DNA of 64,000 nt from Tomocerus qinae. Taxonomy: Eukaryota > Arthropoda > Collembola > Entomobryomorpha > Tomoceridae. The position numbers and the translations under genes were made by a program. Positions 34,845 to 49,743 of this stretch are shown piece after piece. The stretch lies in the NCBI GenBank assembly GCA_020055645.1, contig CM034549.1, forward strand, positions 10,691,501 to 10,755,500. Reading direction: 5' to 3'. Positions within the stretch are counted from its first letter, which is position 1; each line of letters starts with the position of its first letter. Under the pieces are notes generated by a model. It ran no database searches. It saw nothing but the letters and a program-made list of their open reading frames with translations, and was not told the DNA's origin.

Positions 34845-37800
34845 AATATAATTTTACGCTACGGACTTCTTTTTAATCTAGTTTATCTTTTATATAGTTC
34901 AATATTTTTTTAAGTATATTTTTGGAGACAGCGTCTCAATAACCTATAAAATGAATTTGAAAAGATTTTAATTTTTTAAATTCAATTTTGAATGCAATAA
35001 TAATGTAAAGCCTTAAAATGGTATTATGTCCTCGTGTTATCCCGTTTTAACAGGACCTATTCTTTACTGTGAACTGCAAAATCTACTTCTGGTTTTGCTT
35101 CTGAGTAGTGTAAAAAGACATGGAAAGATAAAAGGACACAGCAGTAAGGTGCTTGTACTTTAAGTAAGATAATTTTATGATGTGTGAATTTATGCTTAAT
35201 CATGTATAACAGGACTCAAGTTGGACCTAATAGTAGCAATGGTAATTGGACATCTATGTTCATCGTGTAAGTTTTTCCAGGCACTGTATATTGGAAGTTG
35301 GAATGTAGATGACCACAATAAGAATGTTCATGCTAGGATCGTTAATCAAGCAAATAACAATTGAGGCGATGTGGTAATACTTAAGGCATTGTAGTTCCTT
35401 TGTTTATGATGATTCAATTATACATGCATGGCTTGATGTAGATGTTGCGGAAATACATCTGTCTGCATCTGGAGTTACCAAGTAGTATCGAGATTAAATT
35501 AAACGCTATTGCTGCATGAATGCAAAATGCAGACATAATGAGCATCATCTCTAAATATAAGTAAAACTAGTGTCTATAATAATCTACCAAACCAAACTAT
35601 TTTTAGGAATGTAAATTATTCCGAATCTAAATCGTTTCCCATAAAATTCGAGTAATTGAGAATAACACAGCTAAAAGCAGGTCTTGTGTGTAAAGAACCA
35701 CATTGCAAACAATTAATTAGTACTGCAGTAAGTTTTACTGTCCTTTCAGCATTGTCTTCCTGCACTCTGCACCAGTAAATCCTGGAAATAGACTTTGACT
35801 TGACACACGCATTATAATTTCAAAGATGCACTAATTTGATCAATTAGCATAGTTGTACATTAAATGGCTGTTGGTTATTCTGTGACTGAGCCATAGAAAT
35901 ATGTTTGGACTGCTTAGGACTGAAAAAAAATTAGGACCATAAAATTCCTATTATAATTAGGACACTATAACTTCTTTTTACGAAAAAAATACTTGAATTT
36001 CCTATAAGAATGGTATTATTAGGTGTAATACAGCTTCGGTCCATTTTCATGAAGTTCAAAGCAATTAGCGATTAAGAGGAATGCTACTATTTCGACTTAC
36101 GGTATGAACTTGTGATCTGAGAATCTGGTAAGTGATATTAATGTATTAGTGTCTATGATAGGGAAGTAGCGATAAGTATAATAATAATTCTGCTGATACC
36201 GGAAAGGTGCATTAGTTGTACCAATAATCTATAGGAAGTTTAAAATAACCAAACACAATGTTATAGAGTAGCCACTGTGTGCATAAGGATGTTTTAAATG
36301 TAAACTGTAAATGAACACCCTTCATACAATTTTGGATTAAAGCCAGTGCTTCTACTGTGCATCATGTTTTGTTTGTACATCGCTAGTCAAAACTTTGGCA
36401 AAAGCCAAGGTGAATGCAAAATATCATAATAGTCTGCACTAAAATACTTTTGCATGCTTTTGCTATATAAAATATAAACTGTACTTTGCACCTAATGGTA
36501 ACTTTCATTTAATGTTTTTCTTTTTATTATTATTACAGGATTTTGTTGCACATACACAATTAGGCCACTAAATATTCCCATGTACATGTATCCTAGATTT
36601 TCATTCATTTTATGCAACACCATCAATTTTTATAGATAATAGTGATTTAATGTGTTTATGGGGAGAACCGGGAAATAAATGTTGTTCGTATTTTTATACA
36701 CGTTTACACACGATGGCCTACTAATAATTTATCACGACATTTGACCTATAATATTTTGGAAAGTATACTTGGGAAGCAAAAATGGAACCATCCTTAAAGC
36801 TCTGCCAATAAGACAGAAGAATGGGGAGTTGCTAAAGATTCATTTTCCTCACGTCACAGAGGCAGTTCTGGCAAAGATGCAAATTTGGATTTGATCCGTG
36901 TATATGTCTGTCGGTGCCCATAAGTTTAAAGTGACAACACTAAATATCAGGGACTATAAGTATAACCATAAACAAATGTAGATAGTAAAATCGGTCTTTT
37001 GGGTTTCATTAAGATGTGCCAGGACAGAGTATAACATAAACTCGTTTGTGGGAAGAAAGGCCGGAGAATTCTATCTTCGTCACTTTAATACGTTTGCACG
37101 AGTTGCTCTTGGCTTGGTCCCATTCTGCCTCCCAGAAAACATCTCCGACTTAACCCACCTCATCTTCCTACATTTACTCTTACATCTCTTAACGAGAATA
37201 TACATTGTCCATTGGTAGGTATCTAGTAGCTTTTCAGAATTGAAAACCTCTCGAGATATATATCAGAACAAGACAAAAAAGTTTTGAATTCTCCTGTGTT
37301 TTTACAAACAGTAATGAAAGTACAATAGAAAGGAATACAAAATATAGTGCCTAATCCCATTCTCAATCTTCTTTTCACCGTTCATTCATCCAATTTCATC
37401 AACGAAGTTCGCACTACTACCTTCTAGACATTCATGTAACATTTTACTTGCGTGAGTGTACACCACATATCAAACATCCATATAAGTTATATAGTTCATA
37501 TAACTACGCAAAAGTACTTTCTTCGCTCTGATTCACTTCCTGGGCTGAATTAAAGTTTCCCGAGGGTTAGATTACAATTACAGTGTATCTAACTCGAACA
37601 ATTTGCTCTTTTTAAAGCTCACACCTAAATTGTGCACTAATTAACGAATAAAATACGAAAAATTGTATAATTCGATTTCTACAATTAATAATTTGAGCCA
37701 ACCAACTTTATAGTTTTGTATCTGTGATCCATTTCTTCTTATTTTGCACAACGAATTCTAATCACGTCACAGTGTCCGATATTTGCAATTTTTAATATTC

Positions 37801-37891
37801 TTACAATTTCTACCCTGGTAAACTATTCCCGTAATTAGAAGGAACAATAAAGGACAATAACTAAGGAAATCCATCCCATTTGAGTCTAAAA
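34845..37891. other. intergenic stretch, no gene seen
   Basis: AT-rich sequence between the DM4/12-like gene and the exon at 37892. No exon, tRNA or repeat array was recognised. Its right end may contain the promoter of the transcript with the 37892 exon. Confidence 0.4.
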
Positions 37892-38104
37892 ATGCAACGG
37901 TTGGAAAGGGATGAGACTCCTGAGAGACCTGGAGACGAATTACGAGCTTTGAATCGGGGCGAAGACCCTCACACGTTAAAATTCCTGGACATCCCAGATA
38001 AACCTAGGGGCCCACTTTCAAATGCGTCTTCTTCGTCAGATTTTCTAAGGGAAGACACTTCTCCTATTTACCAAAGGAATTTTGCAAGCAGTGGAAGACC
38101 AACC
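37892..38104 (+). CDS. first coding exon, possibly the long N-terminus of the glucose transporter gene
   Basis: ATG at 37892 opens 71 codons ending in phase 0 at a GTAAGA donor. The peptide is hydrophilic, charged and serine-rich, starting MQRLERDETPERPGDEL, with DIPDKPRGPLSNASSSSDF inside it and ending ASSGRPT. It looks like a disordered cytoplasmic N-terminus. The next phase-0 exon I can see is 45163-45207, and the next is the phase-0 glucose transporter exon at 58069. The exon is plausible by frame, composition and donor. Its link to the transporter is an inference and needs transcript evidence; it could belong to another gene. Confidence 0.5.
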
Positions 38105-41100
38105 GTAAGAATTTTTGATCCTGTAATTTTATTCCTACAATAGTTCAGGCTAGTCAAAACAACAGCGTTATTTTCTTATCTGTGTAATAAGGTATTGAAA
38201 TATATACTTATAATCATAATTCTTAATTCATGAACTTCAATATATACAAAATTGTACTTCAGCTCTAAAAGTACAAATAATTCTCGCAATCATATCTTTC
38301 GAATTCGAATTTAGTACAATTACAAAAAGCTACTTTGTTATGATTTTAACTTCCTTTATTAATCTAGTCCTTGTAATTGGCTAAGCTAGAAGTGTATAAA
38401 ATAACATTATAAACATCATGCTAAGCAAACTAGCTAAATACTAAATAGTAGTTGAGGATAATAATATATTACATATGACGGAGCTTTCTTTTCCTTCGAG
38501 TATATTTATAACAAGCCTCAAAGCAAAGATGTTCTCCAGTCCTAAAAATATCCTGGACTGACGAAAGACCTTCAGTTTATTGGCACAGAGCTTTAAGACC
38601 GCAAAGGTATATTCTAATTACCTACTAATGGATTTACAAGTTAGTATATATTATTACTGGTAAATAGGTATGTTGACAAAGTTTGTTTTCATGTGTCTCA
38701 TTTGGCTGAGATGTTCAAAACAGCAATAGGTACACATGCCGTGTATGTGTACCTTATGTATATACAGGTATGTAACATTGACCCTGCTAAAATATTGTCA
38801 GTGAAATTATTTACGGTAGAGGCCCATAAAGAAATTAGTAAGCACTATTTTGTTATGCATTTTCAGCACCAGAATACTAAGGCCATAGTAGTAGTCTACT
38901 TACCTATGCCAAATTACTAAAAATGAATAATCGTCTGTAGTAGATTATGAATCAAACGAGTAAATGTTGAGGTATTACATCGATGATGAACACTTTTAAG
39001 GATCAATGCCAAACTGCCAATCATGAAAATGTCACGTTACTATTTACAAGACAGAGATCAATACTATTTCACTCTAGAATATTGTATCAGTAGTTCTACT
39101 AGATAGACAATGGTGAAAATAAATTCCATAGTGGCTGCTGTAGACCAAAGTGCAAGGTAAGGAACATGGACATGGAACAAACCTAGTTGCCTAATTAAAA
39201 TGTTGGCACTGAACTAAATTCTTAAGCCGAGACAGGTCCCATAATCTGGCATACAGATATGGACAGTTTGCCAACTTATTGCTAATGTGATAATAATAAT
39301 GTGGAAGATTATGGCATCGTAAATATTATGAATCTTTCAGTATCCTCCTCATAGGCCAGATTGAAATATTTATAGAACCGTTTAGCCCCGTAGTGAAATT
39401 AGAGACTTTCAAATATACGAACGGACACATGGCAGAAATATTCATTTTATATTGGATTTTTCAAAAGCAATGCCCAAACAATTTCTAAAATTATTGATTC
39501 ATTTGTTTACAATTTTTATTAAATTGCCTAATTAAAATCCAATGCGGTATTATATTCGATTTAACTTTTATAATCATAGGTTCTTTGCAGATGTTACTTG
39601 AGCCATGGTTGACTTTGAATAGCAAATTAACATAATGTAAAGTTACAATTACTTAAGAAATGGTAAGAATCCATAAGGATAATATAGGAGTCAGAGGTTG
39701 ATGCTCATACTTCATTGCCATTGGCTCATTTTTTAGGTTTGGTAATGTGAATCATGGAATTAATCTGGAAATAAATCCACGTGGCGATCCCAATCCTTGA
39801 AACAATACAGATATAGCAATAAATTAGAGATAATTTCATTTGCTGGCTACAATTTTTGATGTGTTTACAGTCAGGGTTTATGTCTATAAATAGGACTACT
39901 ACAAATAGGTATTATGATAAATAGGTTACCGTAGGTTGTTGCTGAATAAAGATTACACCCGAGCCACATGCTCCGATTCCTAGTAAACTCGTGCATAATA
40001 TTTCCAGTTGAGTGCCTGACATTTCTAAAATGTGTACTAATAAAGCACGTCAAATAAGGCCATAGTCCGTCCTATTTCTGTATACAGTCCTGCTAGTATC
40101 TTTCTGGATCTTATGTTCTCGTGACGTGGGTTCTTCCGGTTACATCTTACAAAGTATACAGTAGAGTCACGGGATTTGGCTTTCACTCCTTCCGTCTCAT
40201 GTGCGCATTTTGAAAACATTCCACCGAGGAACGCCAATGCAAGTACTGCCAAACACAGACTGTACACGTACATGTTGCTATACAATCTACCTTTCTTGAT
40301 ATAGCATTTACCAATTCACAAATAAATATAACTTAGCCATGTATTACATAGAAACTAGATTCCGGTATCCGCACAAAAAATCCTCATACTCGTGCTAACA
40401 GTTCGGTAACAAGAAATAACACTCAATCTAATTGTTTTAGTCACAGTGCTTTGTAATTTTCACAAATTGTGACAGTAGTAATTATTATTCTACTGTAAGC
40501 AAAGGAGTAACCGGGTATAGCAGATGTAGCAGATGTAGACAAGACAGACGATTCAGGATGCCATAATAACATTTGCTGTCTGTGTCTGTAGACAAATAGA
40601 ACGTATTTGTCGTAGATTATGTGGTATTAGATTACACTTAGTTCCGAAAGTTTGACGTCAGAACTGTATAGTCCGAAAATTTCATACGCCTCCATCCACG
40701 TAGATTCAGTCCAGTGAGAGATAAAGTAATAACGCTGGCGAGTCAGAAGATACACAATAAAGTTAATTGATCAGGCAATTAGTTTCTTAGAATTAGGCAT
40801 ATCATTTAATGCAATAAACTATGAAAGTAGATTTGCAAATCTTAAGCGTGAGGAATTACGATGTAGAGCATTGAATTGAGTTTCAATGGAAGGCAAAGGT
40901 AATTTTGCATAATAATAGTGATAGAGTTCAGAATTTTATTACCCTTCCAAAATCCGGAAACTATGTTACGTTGTAATTAAGAGACATAGCAATGTATGTT
41001 GTACTAATGAACGAAAGAACAATGACTACCTATGCTTGTACACGGTTTCATTAGTGCTAAGCTATTAATAGATTTGTGAGAGCGAAGTATTTAAGCGTGG

Positions 41101-44100
41101 GCGAGGAGAGGACTTTCTTTTCAGAATGCTCCATTAAGCCCTAATTAATTACGGGGCTTTTGTTTTAGGAAGTAGGAGTAATACCAGGGATTAGCATCGT
41201 CTCACCATTAAAACTTTACGACATACATTAATACCTACTGATAACTCTGTGCGTGGGCCTAGAGATTCTGCAAATTAAAATACAATTTAACGAACATCTG
41301 TTATAATGTTTTTAGTAAACATTTCCTAGAAGCAAAATAAAAACAAAGAATGCAATAGCAATTCTTTCAAATTATTGCGAAAATATTTTCGATGAATAAC
41401 AAATACTTGGTCTACAGTTATAGCCATGTTGCAATAGGTATGCTAACAATAATCCACCTATAATGGTTACTAGAAAAGAGTAATAATTTGATTAAAGAAT
41501 AGTTTTCCAGGACTTTAGAGTGCATGGTAGGAAATTACATTTGGTTGCATAATGTTTATGGTAGTGAATTGGTTTGTTTGTGAGTGAAACTGATATAATA
41601 GGATAATGTAGTCAGAGTGGAAGAGGAGAAAAGAGACCTGATTTCACATTTCAAGTCACGAACAGAAAAGAAGGAAGAACGAGGTCGGAGCGAAGGCAGG
41701 AGTCCTGGGTATCCTATCAACGGTCCTGAAATTGTAGGTGGTGGCTGGAAGTTCACAGCGCAAAAGCCCGCTATCGATTCACCACAACTTTTACTACACT
41801 TCTTTTGGCAATAATGAATCAGCTTGGCTCTGTATATCTATATTGTGTATAGTCATCGACTGTTTGCAATCGTCCTGGAAAACAGTCACGCGGTGGTCTT
41901 CCAGTTTGTTGCTACAAAAGGACCTCAATCATAGTCGCACTTTCTCTTACGACAATCTAAAATCACATTTGCACAGTTCCAAACAGAGCAGGTAATTTAA
42001 TCTGCTGAGCCAGAAGTTCCAAAAAGATAGGAAAAACTGACAATTCGATTGAAGGATTCCTGCAAGTAGGTTAATTGCAAACTCCGACGTCAAATAAAAG
42101 TTGAACAGGTGATTCTTCAATGCACTCACTCATTTTACTGCCGAAATACACGCCAGTAGCCATCAAGTGATATTTGCAATATTCAATATTCATCTCATTA
42201 ATTCATAATCTACCGAATCTAACACATGTAGACAACTGGAGTATCTCTTGCTACTGATATTCATCTACTTTCTTATCACACTCATCAGCATTGCACTTTT
42301 CTGCGTCCGTTTTCCATATCCTTTGTGTTCATATCGTAAATAGAGAAAAGTTAGTACCAATACCCATTAGTGTTATTACGTGTGCTTGTAGTTCTTCGCA
42401 TAACACGAAGTAAACAACTTCCAACGATTTTCTCATCTGTGCAAAAGTAAGAAACTCTTACCCAAATGTTTACCATACCTTGATACTTTTTTTCCTATTC
42501 TTCTAATCATTATTAGATGAAGATGGGAAAACACTATTTCATTTTATGTAATCATAAATGTTGACAAATCGTAATCAAAGAATGTCCATGTGTGTTTAAT
42601 GTCAATGTCTGTAATTGTGATAAGATTAAATTAAGCAGGTATCAGTAGTGGCTTATCTGCCAAAGACCATTCCACAGCTATGTGACCCTTTACTCGCATT
42701 ATCCAACTACTTGTCAACTGCTGATACTGAAATAGCAAGCTGTTTTATCTTAAACTCCTTTTTATTTCAGTTTCTCACATCTCCTTGTCAAAAGGATAAC
42801 ATTTCACCTAAGATAAACTAACATCGGAAGACACAATCCTTCATAATGTCGGTACGAATGGTTTTTACAGTACTAACTTTTACAACGTTAATGTAGTCTG
42901 CATCCCTCTATTATTAGTTGTAATGTCCATTATGAAGCAATGAAAACTTATGCTATAACATAGTAAAGGAGATACAGAGTTGGAAGAACCATGGATGCAC
43001 CTATTATTTATTTAGTATAATGGTGGATATTTTGAAATGTGCATAATTTATTCGATAGGCGATATTGTGGATATTATGTAAATTGTAAATTAATGGCTTT
43101 TTTAATTAATGCTGCATTTTGTGTCTGGAATGGATCGGAAATTATAGAGTGATGATAACAAAGAGCAGGTAATCGATATTTTTTGAATTCGCAATAAATT
43201 ATGCAAAATTTCGGAGAATTCTTTCTACTTAGATACGAGTACTTTATACTAAGTACGATTTAGTACGAGTACGATGATATTGATAACCTGCCAGGAAGTT
43301 AGGGCACCGGAAAATCGAATTAATCGAGAACAACGTCAATATTTATAGTAGATCAATCTTTGCACTGGATTCAACTTATATATTCACGTTGCGATCACTT
43401 GAAGCCTTTACAGCCAGAAAGAAGTATCTATTCCTTACTTGTGTATTTAGGGAAAAGGATTTTATGAGATAATTCAATGTTATTACTTCTTCACGTGCAA
43501 TGAGTTGTTACGCAATTGTAATAATGATCGTAATTATTGAGCTGTAAGTGTAACCATTAATTTAGTAGTACAGTTGTTTTGACAGGTTCACATTCACAGT
43601 GCGTGAAAAAGAGAAAAATGATTGAAGACTATTTACATATAATAAAGGCTGGTAATTCATTTGCTACCATAAGCCTCATGCTTAACTATATTTATGAATA
43701 GCTCTTGTGATAGCTTTAGGGGTACCGCAACGACGTATCAGATTATCAATCACCATCAATCATGTTTTGGTATAAAAACAACTACACACTCAGTGGTCAC
43801 CTGTCCATGCTGCATGGAAATATAATCTGCATGATACTATTCAATTAATATGAAACGTGTATATCAGCAGTTCAGTATTGTGTTAATGAACAATAACAAA
43901 CTTTTGATGCACTAATGACTATTAACACAGACAAAGTATTTCAGAATAAAAAAACCGTAAATAGTACAAGATATAAAAGGTAACGGATTTGATATTCATA
44001 CCAAATTAACGCAGGGTTTCTAATTGGACCAACATGATATTTTGTATAGGGAGAATATGTCTATGTAAATTATTTAAAAACAGCATTTTGATAATTTACC

Positions 44101-45162
44101 TACTCTCAAAATAAAATGAACTTATGTAATATTTATTTACAAATATTACATAGAAGTTACATGCTCTTCTACATTAGATATCAGATGAAACTAGGAAAGC
44201 TGTTTTTATTACTTAGTTTTAACCCGTTTCATGAGATTCGCCAATTTTCTTGCCATGTTGTTAATATAAAATATTCATTCCACGAATCCAGTAAATTATC
44301 TGCATGCTGTTAGATAAAATTCACCTCACCGAATATGATATGTTTACTCATATTGACCTTATTTTTGCAGAATTTGCATGCTTGTTATTTATAACCTGAA
44401 AATATTTCAGTAATCTGTGTTTTCCCTCAGATATATTATATGCTACTCCACTACTCAAGTTTTGCTCTATCTTCATAGGAAAATACACCCACACCTATTC
44501 AATTCATTTAGTCTGTATTTATTATCGTTGAAAAACAGTATAATCTACATTCACCTATTGCCATAAAGTTGTTTATAAGTTTTGCATTTTTTCGAACTTG
44601 ATCTGCTTTGCGAATTCGCAAATTGATAAGACATCGCATGGCTTAGATAATTTTTTGCATTTTTCTAATCTTCAGGGTGGACATGGTTTATTTTGGCGAG
44701 CCGATTGATTTCAATTCTTTTGGTAGTAAATGTAGAAGATTCTTACACAGCACAAACTTGATTTGTAAACATTAGCAATAAATTCAAGGTTTCAATTGTC
44801 ATTAATATCACAAAATCACGCAGCGCCACAAAGTTTAATCTGAGCAAGTTCCTCGAACAGAAAATTGAAAATTATTATTTAAGAGATATAAGAATCAATG
44901 TCCACTTGAGTATTATGAGTATGGATGGCAATACTGAACGAGTACATCACAAATCAAAACACTCCAAATATCCAATGCATCCAAATATACGAATAAATGA
45001 GGATTCCATATGAATTGATATTTCCTGGTTGGTTGCTGATAATCTTTGCTTTTTAAATTGTATGATCTTTCCGTGTCAAAATGTGATAATTGTATTGATG
45101 TCTATATTTGTATAACATTAAAAATTGTGAACTGTATTTTTTAATCATGCTCACACCAACAG
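38105..45162. other. long non-coding stretch, putative intron of the long isoform
   Basis: Apart from the weak antisense signal-peptide frame near 40270, no supported exon was found. A charged frame at 41617-41814 was examined and rejected. The rest is AT-rich with no array or inverted repeat that stands out. Confidence 0.4.
40143..40273 (-). CDS. possible signal-peptide exon of a small secreted protein, antisense in an intron
   Basis: On the minus strand a frame starts MYVYSLCLAVLALAFLGG (alternative Met four codons upstream at 40285). It continues with KCAHETEGVKAKSRDSTVYF to a GTAAGA donor. The hydrophobic core and following charged segment look like a secretory leader. I could not find the next exon with confidence, and no family is recognised. 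A chance frame remains possible. Confidence 0.25.
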
Positions 45163-45207
45163 GATAGGAATCCAATAAACCCAGATTCCGACAATGGAAC
45201 TAACAAG
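45163..45207 (+). CDS. small internal exon, possibly of the long glucose transporter isoform
   Basis: A CACCAACAG acceptor and GTAACA donor delimit 15 codons, phase 0 at both ends, reading DRNPINPDSDNGTNK. The composition (hydrophilic, Asn/Asp-rich) resembles the end of a disordered N-terminus. It can join 37892-38104 upstream and 58069-58167 downstream without breaking frame. Short exons like this arise by chance, so confidence is limited. Confidence 0.4.
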
Positions 45208-48200
45208 GTAACACTAACTTTGAATTAATCAGCCTCATTATTACTACTAATTACACGATAGAGTCAATCAATTCTGCAACTCTATGTAATATGTTAATTA
45301 ATTTAATACACATGCATGTTAAAAGTATGAAAGATTGCATTCAAGAGAAACAGGAAAAATTTTTCTACCATGATACTTTATCTCGCTATTTTTACTTGTA
45401 ATTGATTTTACGCTGCTCTCTACGAAATCCGCTTTATTCCTGTCTTTTGGCGACGGTGACCTGTGATATGGCATGACACTCATGATATAATGCAAACTCG
45501 GATGAAATCTCAATTTTCTACAACGTCATTTAATACTGGATCGTCTCGGGTCACTATTTTTCTATCAATTTCTCTACTTCACGCATTTTCACTGAATTAT
45601 CTTTTGAGAAGGAAGGGGATGATTCCCACGTAAGTATTTACCTCTATTTCACATCTAAAGTGGTTACAGATCAAGTAGTATGATTTCAAATCATACTTAC
45701 GTAGCTCTTATAGCTTATGGCAAAGCAAAAAATCATAAAGTGTATAAATTTCAGCCATGAGTGATTAACAAGTTAATTAGGTAGGCAGCTTATGTATAAT
45801 ATGGCATGTCGAATATGTCACATTTCTTATCAAATGCCAAGTATTGCATGTTACATCACATTAAATAGTATCTACTACTTATCAAAGTCATCAGAGTTTC
45901 GCTTACAGACAATAAGTGGGATTGTGCATGTAAAACTGCGTCACAATCACAAGTACCAAACTGAATTCAAATACTTATCAAAGCCATTATCAATGATGGA
46001 ATGAATAGCTAATTGTGGAACTCAGTTAACAGTTAGAGTAATTATTAGTTAAAGATACTCTTACTATAAGCTCAAGTATTTACTTGTATAGGTAGTATAT
46101 AGTTATAGGGATATAATGAATGTTCAGATAATATCTGTACATGTTTGTAATGGGAAATAATGTAATTGTAAGGGTATAATACTAAAATTATCATGTCATT
46201 CGCTTTTAAGATTACAGCCAGGAACCGCAATCTAGAATTCTGTATTGGCGTCCATGAATATTTGAAATTAACATACAATGCATGCAAAATGCTCCAATTC
46301 TATATACAGTATAGTCTGTATAGAATTATTAGAGTACAAATGATATACATATAACATTCAATAGAAAGAAAGCGATAAAATCCGTGAATTACTTTGCCCT
46401 TGGAGTAGGACTCTTATACAATCAACTCTACTACAACTCAAAAGAAAAACACTTATTGGACTTCTGTAATAAAAGTCAGGATTTTGCAGGACTCTTGCAC
46501 AATAAATCTGGAGCTTTATTGATTGAAAGGTCCCAAATGAAAATGAGGAGGAGGAGGGTTTGGCCCTTTTAGTATCAAATAGGCAAGTGTCTTTTTTAGT
46601 AGCTATTAAAAGTAAAACAATTTTCCAAATGAATGATATCGTGTAGTTTCTTGACTGGCATGACTTTGATCTTGAAGAGCGTTGAGTCGGCTTCATTCTA
46701 CGTTCTTAAATTGAATGTCATATAAAGCTTGGCGTCTGGCAAATTCCAAGAAGAGTCTTAACCATGATAAGATAAGAAAAGGTGAAAGCTCATCTTCCCT
46801 TTGTCGTCTAAATGCTTTTTATAATGTCAGATCAGAGAATACTAAACGACAGATACTCTAAGTTACTGTGCAAATCGCAACCAGTGCTTTAAACACACTC
46901 AGATTATCTTTTATGAGATAGCAAAAAATGTACAATTAAATAAAATTGAACAACGCATGTCTTAGCCACGATAAAATCAGAAAATGTTAATTTTTTTCCT
47001 GAGTGGAAAATTCTTGACAAAAGGGTCAATCCTCGTTATATCTTGGAAAGGACATTCTCTTGAAAATTGAACCGTCTGGGTACAGCTACTTCGTTATTAG
47101 GTTATCTCTGTATGTAAATAGAATTGTTGTGACTCATCCTCTGAGCTGCTTTATACCTGCATTCTAATAACACTGTTTAATCCGTAAATACGCTTGACTA
47201 GAATTGGAACAATTGTAGTTTTGTTTAAAGTATACTAGAACCGGGTTTTGTCAGGTTAGCTATTTATAGTAAAAATAAACCTTTTGATAGTGATTTTGGT
47301 TTATAAAGAGTTCATTCATCGTATGCACTAAAATTAACTAGAAGTATAAATGAGGATGATACTCCGAAGTATAACACGTGAATGACACATACAGATAATC
47401 TATTAGGTCGGATAATAAGCACAAAGAATTATAATTAATGGAGCCTGTTAGTTGTCAAGTAATGTTATGATTATTTAATCTGTTTGGGTTGTGTTTGTAA
47501 CACTAAAATCTAAATCCATCGATAGTGCCTATTTGAAACAACAGTATTTGAATTGCAGACTAGAGCAACGAACTTGTCTTTGTGGGACGATAGAATTGAT
47601 AGATGACCATTTTCATTTTTAGCCCAAAGTGAAGTGATGATTGGTATGTGTTAAGATAAATCTATAAAGCATGAAGATCACATGGAAATATGCAATATGC
47701 AATTAAGATCAAGTTCAATCTGGAATATTATTATAGGAAAAAGATTAACTTGGGTTAAGGGTTCATTACTTAACAAATCATGTATTACATTTATGACAAA
47801 GTGCTGATTAAACATCGTTGGATCTCATGCTGACAGTAATAATTAAATTAGCACCAGACACCACAGAGATTCAGAGATCGTTAAATCTAAAACGGATATC
47901 AATGCACACTTGCACACATGATGGGCATTTTGCAACTTTTCCATGTGCTCAAATCATTTATTTTTACCGTGAACTTGATGAGATCCATTCAACCTATTTT
48001 TACACTGCAGAGTGACACCAGAAAAGATATCTACTGTCTCATCTTTTTCTTAATTGCTCTGTCTTGCCATCTCAGTTCTCTATCCTTATACTGTGTGTGT
48101 GTTATATGAGGAAGCATCCCAATTGGTCATTCAGCTATTACTGTCAGTTCAAAATAGTTTGATGTGCACTAACATGAGATATGGCATTTCGTTTCAATAA

Positions 48201-49743
48201 AAGGTTTTAGATAAGATATTCACACTGTAGATTAGAAACTCCCACATTCTCTAATTCTTTATCAAAAACGTAAAATATTGAGAAACTGCGCAAATTCAAC
48301 TTCCTTAGGTAACTCTATCATGGAGAGTTGTGTAATTAGTTCAATTGCTTTACAGTTTGTAATCCTTCACGATGAATTTATTGGGAAATGCATCAATCTT
48401 TTTTTTACTATTGTAGCAAATGAGTTGTAAATTCTGACTCAGAAAAATCTGTATTTTGTAGTTATAACATTAATATTAGTTTTGTGAAAATGTATTAAAA
48501 GACTACTAAATGAAACTAAAAATAATTTCGTAATAATTTACTATAGTTGAATGCCATTTTAGTATGCAGAAAAGTTTAATTTTGTTGAATCGCTTTAAAA
48601 ATTTACAGATTAGCAGTGTAGTATCAATCTACCAAAAGTTTCAATTTCCTGAGTAGCTTAATTTGAGGGAATTAAATGACTGATACTCATTAGTTGCAAC
48701 TTAAAAGTAGGATTTGGGGGAAATGTATTAGAATAGAGTTACAAATGAGGCTTATAAACGTGTAATGAAAACAAATCCCCATAAGTTTGTTACACGCTGT
48801 ACTTCAATATGTCCTGTCCCATAGTAAAGTAGTATGTAACAAAGAGTTAGTAATTAGAGGTCTAATGGTTGAGAAAAGTTGCTAATACGCCAAATATTTA
48901 TGAAGAGTCTGCCAATGTTGACGTAGAACGGGCGTTCTTTCTGAAATTATGAATATGTATGTTATTTCTTATGTAAATTGGCATTACGCAAGTACGTACT
49001 ATAAATTAGAGCAGAAGTATGATGCATAAAACATATGACTGTGTAGGTAGGGATGGCGTAGGTACGTCGCTCCAGCTAATAAGATGCAAGATACGGGGAT
49101 ATATGAGATATAATTTAGTAGGTATGTAGTCTATACCTGCTTACATATGTGAGTGTGTGTGTAAAGGAAGCTGGCTGTTAATGCACAGCGTCTGTCTGTA
49201 TGAGAGTAGTAGTAGGTTGTAGTGTGCAAGTACATAGATGCATATTCCTTTGAGAGAGATAATAATATTAGATCTCCTCCGCACATTAACTCTCACTCCA
49301 CTTGACTCCCTGAGAATTGTATAACTAGTCTGACTTGATCTTGACTCTGGCTCAGTTTGAACCAAAAGTCCGATCCAGCAAGAAAATAAGACCCCGGGAG
49401 ATACTCTCTCTTCTCTGTCTCTTTCTATCTAGTCGGACTAATCAATACAAACACTCATTATCAAAGTGATAATATTTTACAGTGTAGCCCTTGAACAATT
49501 TCTTGTCAATAATTTTCATTCCTATTTCATTCACTACTCTAAATCCTACACACTCGATTCTTTATCAATTTGTACAACTTCAGTTGTATAACGTGTAGTA
49601 GACATAGATTACCTTCACAATTGAAGGAAGTATACTGCACTAAACGGAACACTTTTAAACACTCAAATCCAATCGTTACTTAACGCTCTACCGGTCTCCA
49701 GTCAATTTAAACAAATTCTTACCAAAAGAATTCTGCCTTCATA
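45208..49743. other. intron or promoter region upstream of the short glucose transporter first exon
   Basis: No supported exon was recognised before 49744. The last 350 bp (CT-rich around 49400-49440) probably include the promoter and leader of the short transcript. No TATA box could be assigned. Confidence 0.4.

Noticed and set aside
41617-41814. Charged frame MEEEKRDLISHFKSRTEKKEE as a cassette exon of the glucose transporter
   Set aside because: No good acceptor and donor pair in the right phase, and an overlapping minus-strand frame of equal length; purine-rich DNA alone would give it.
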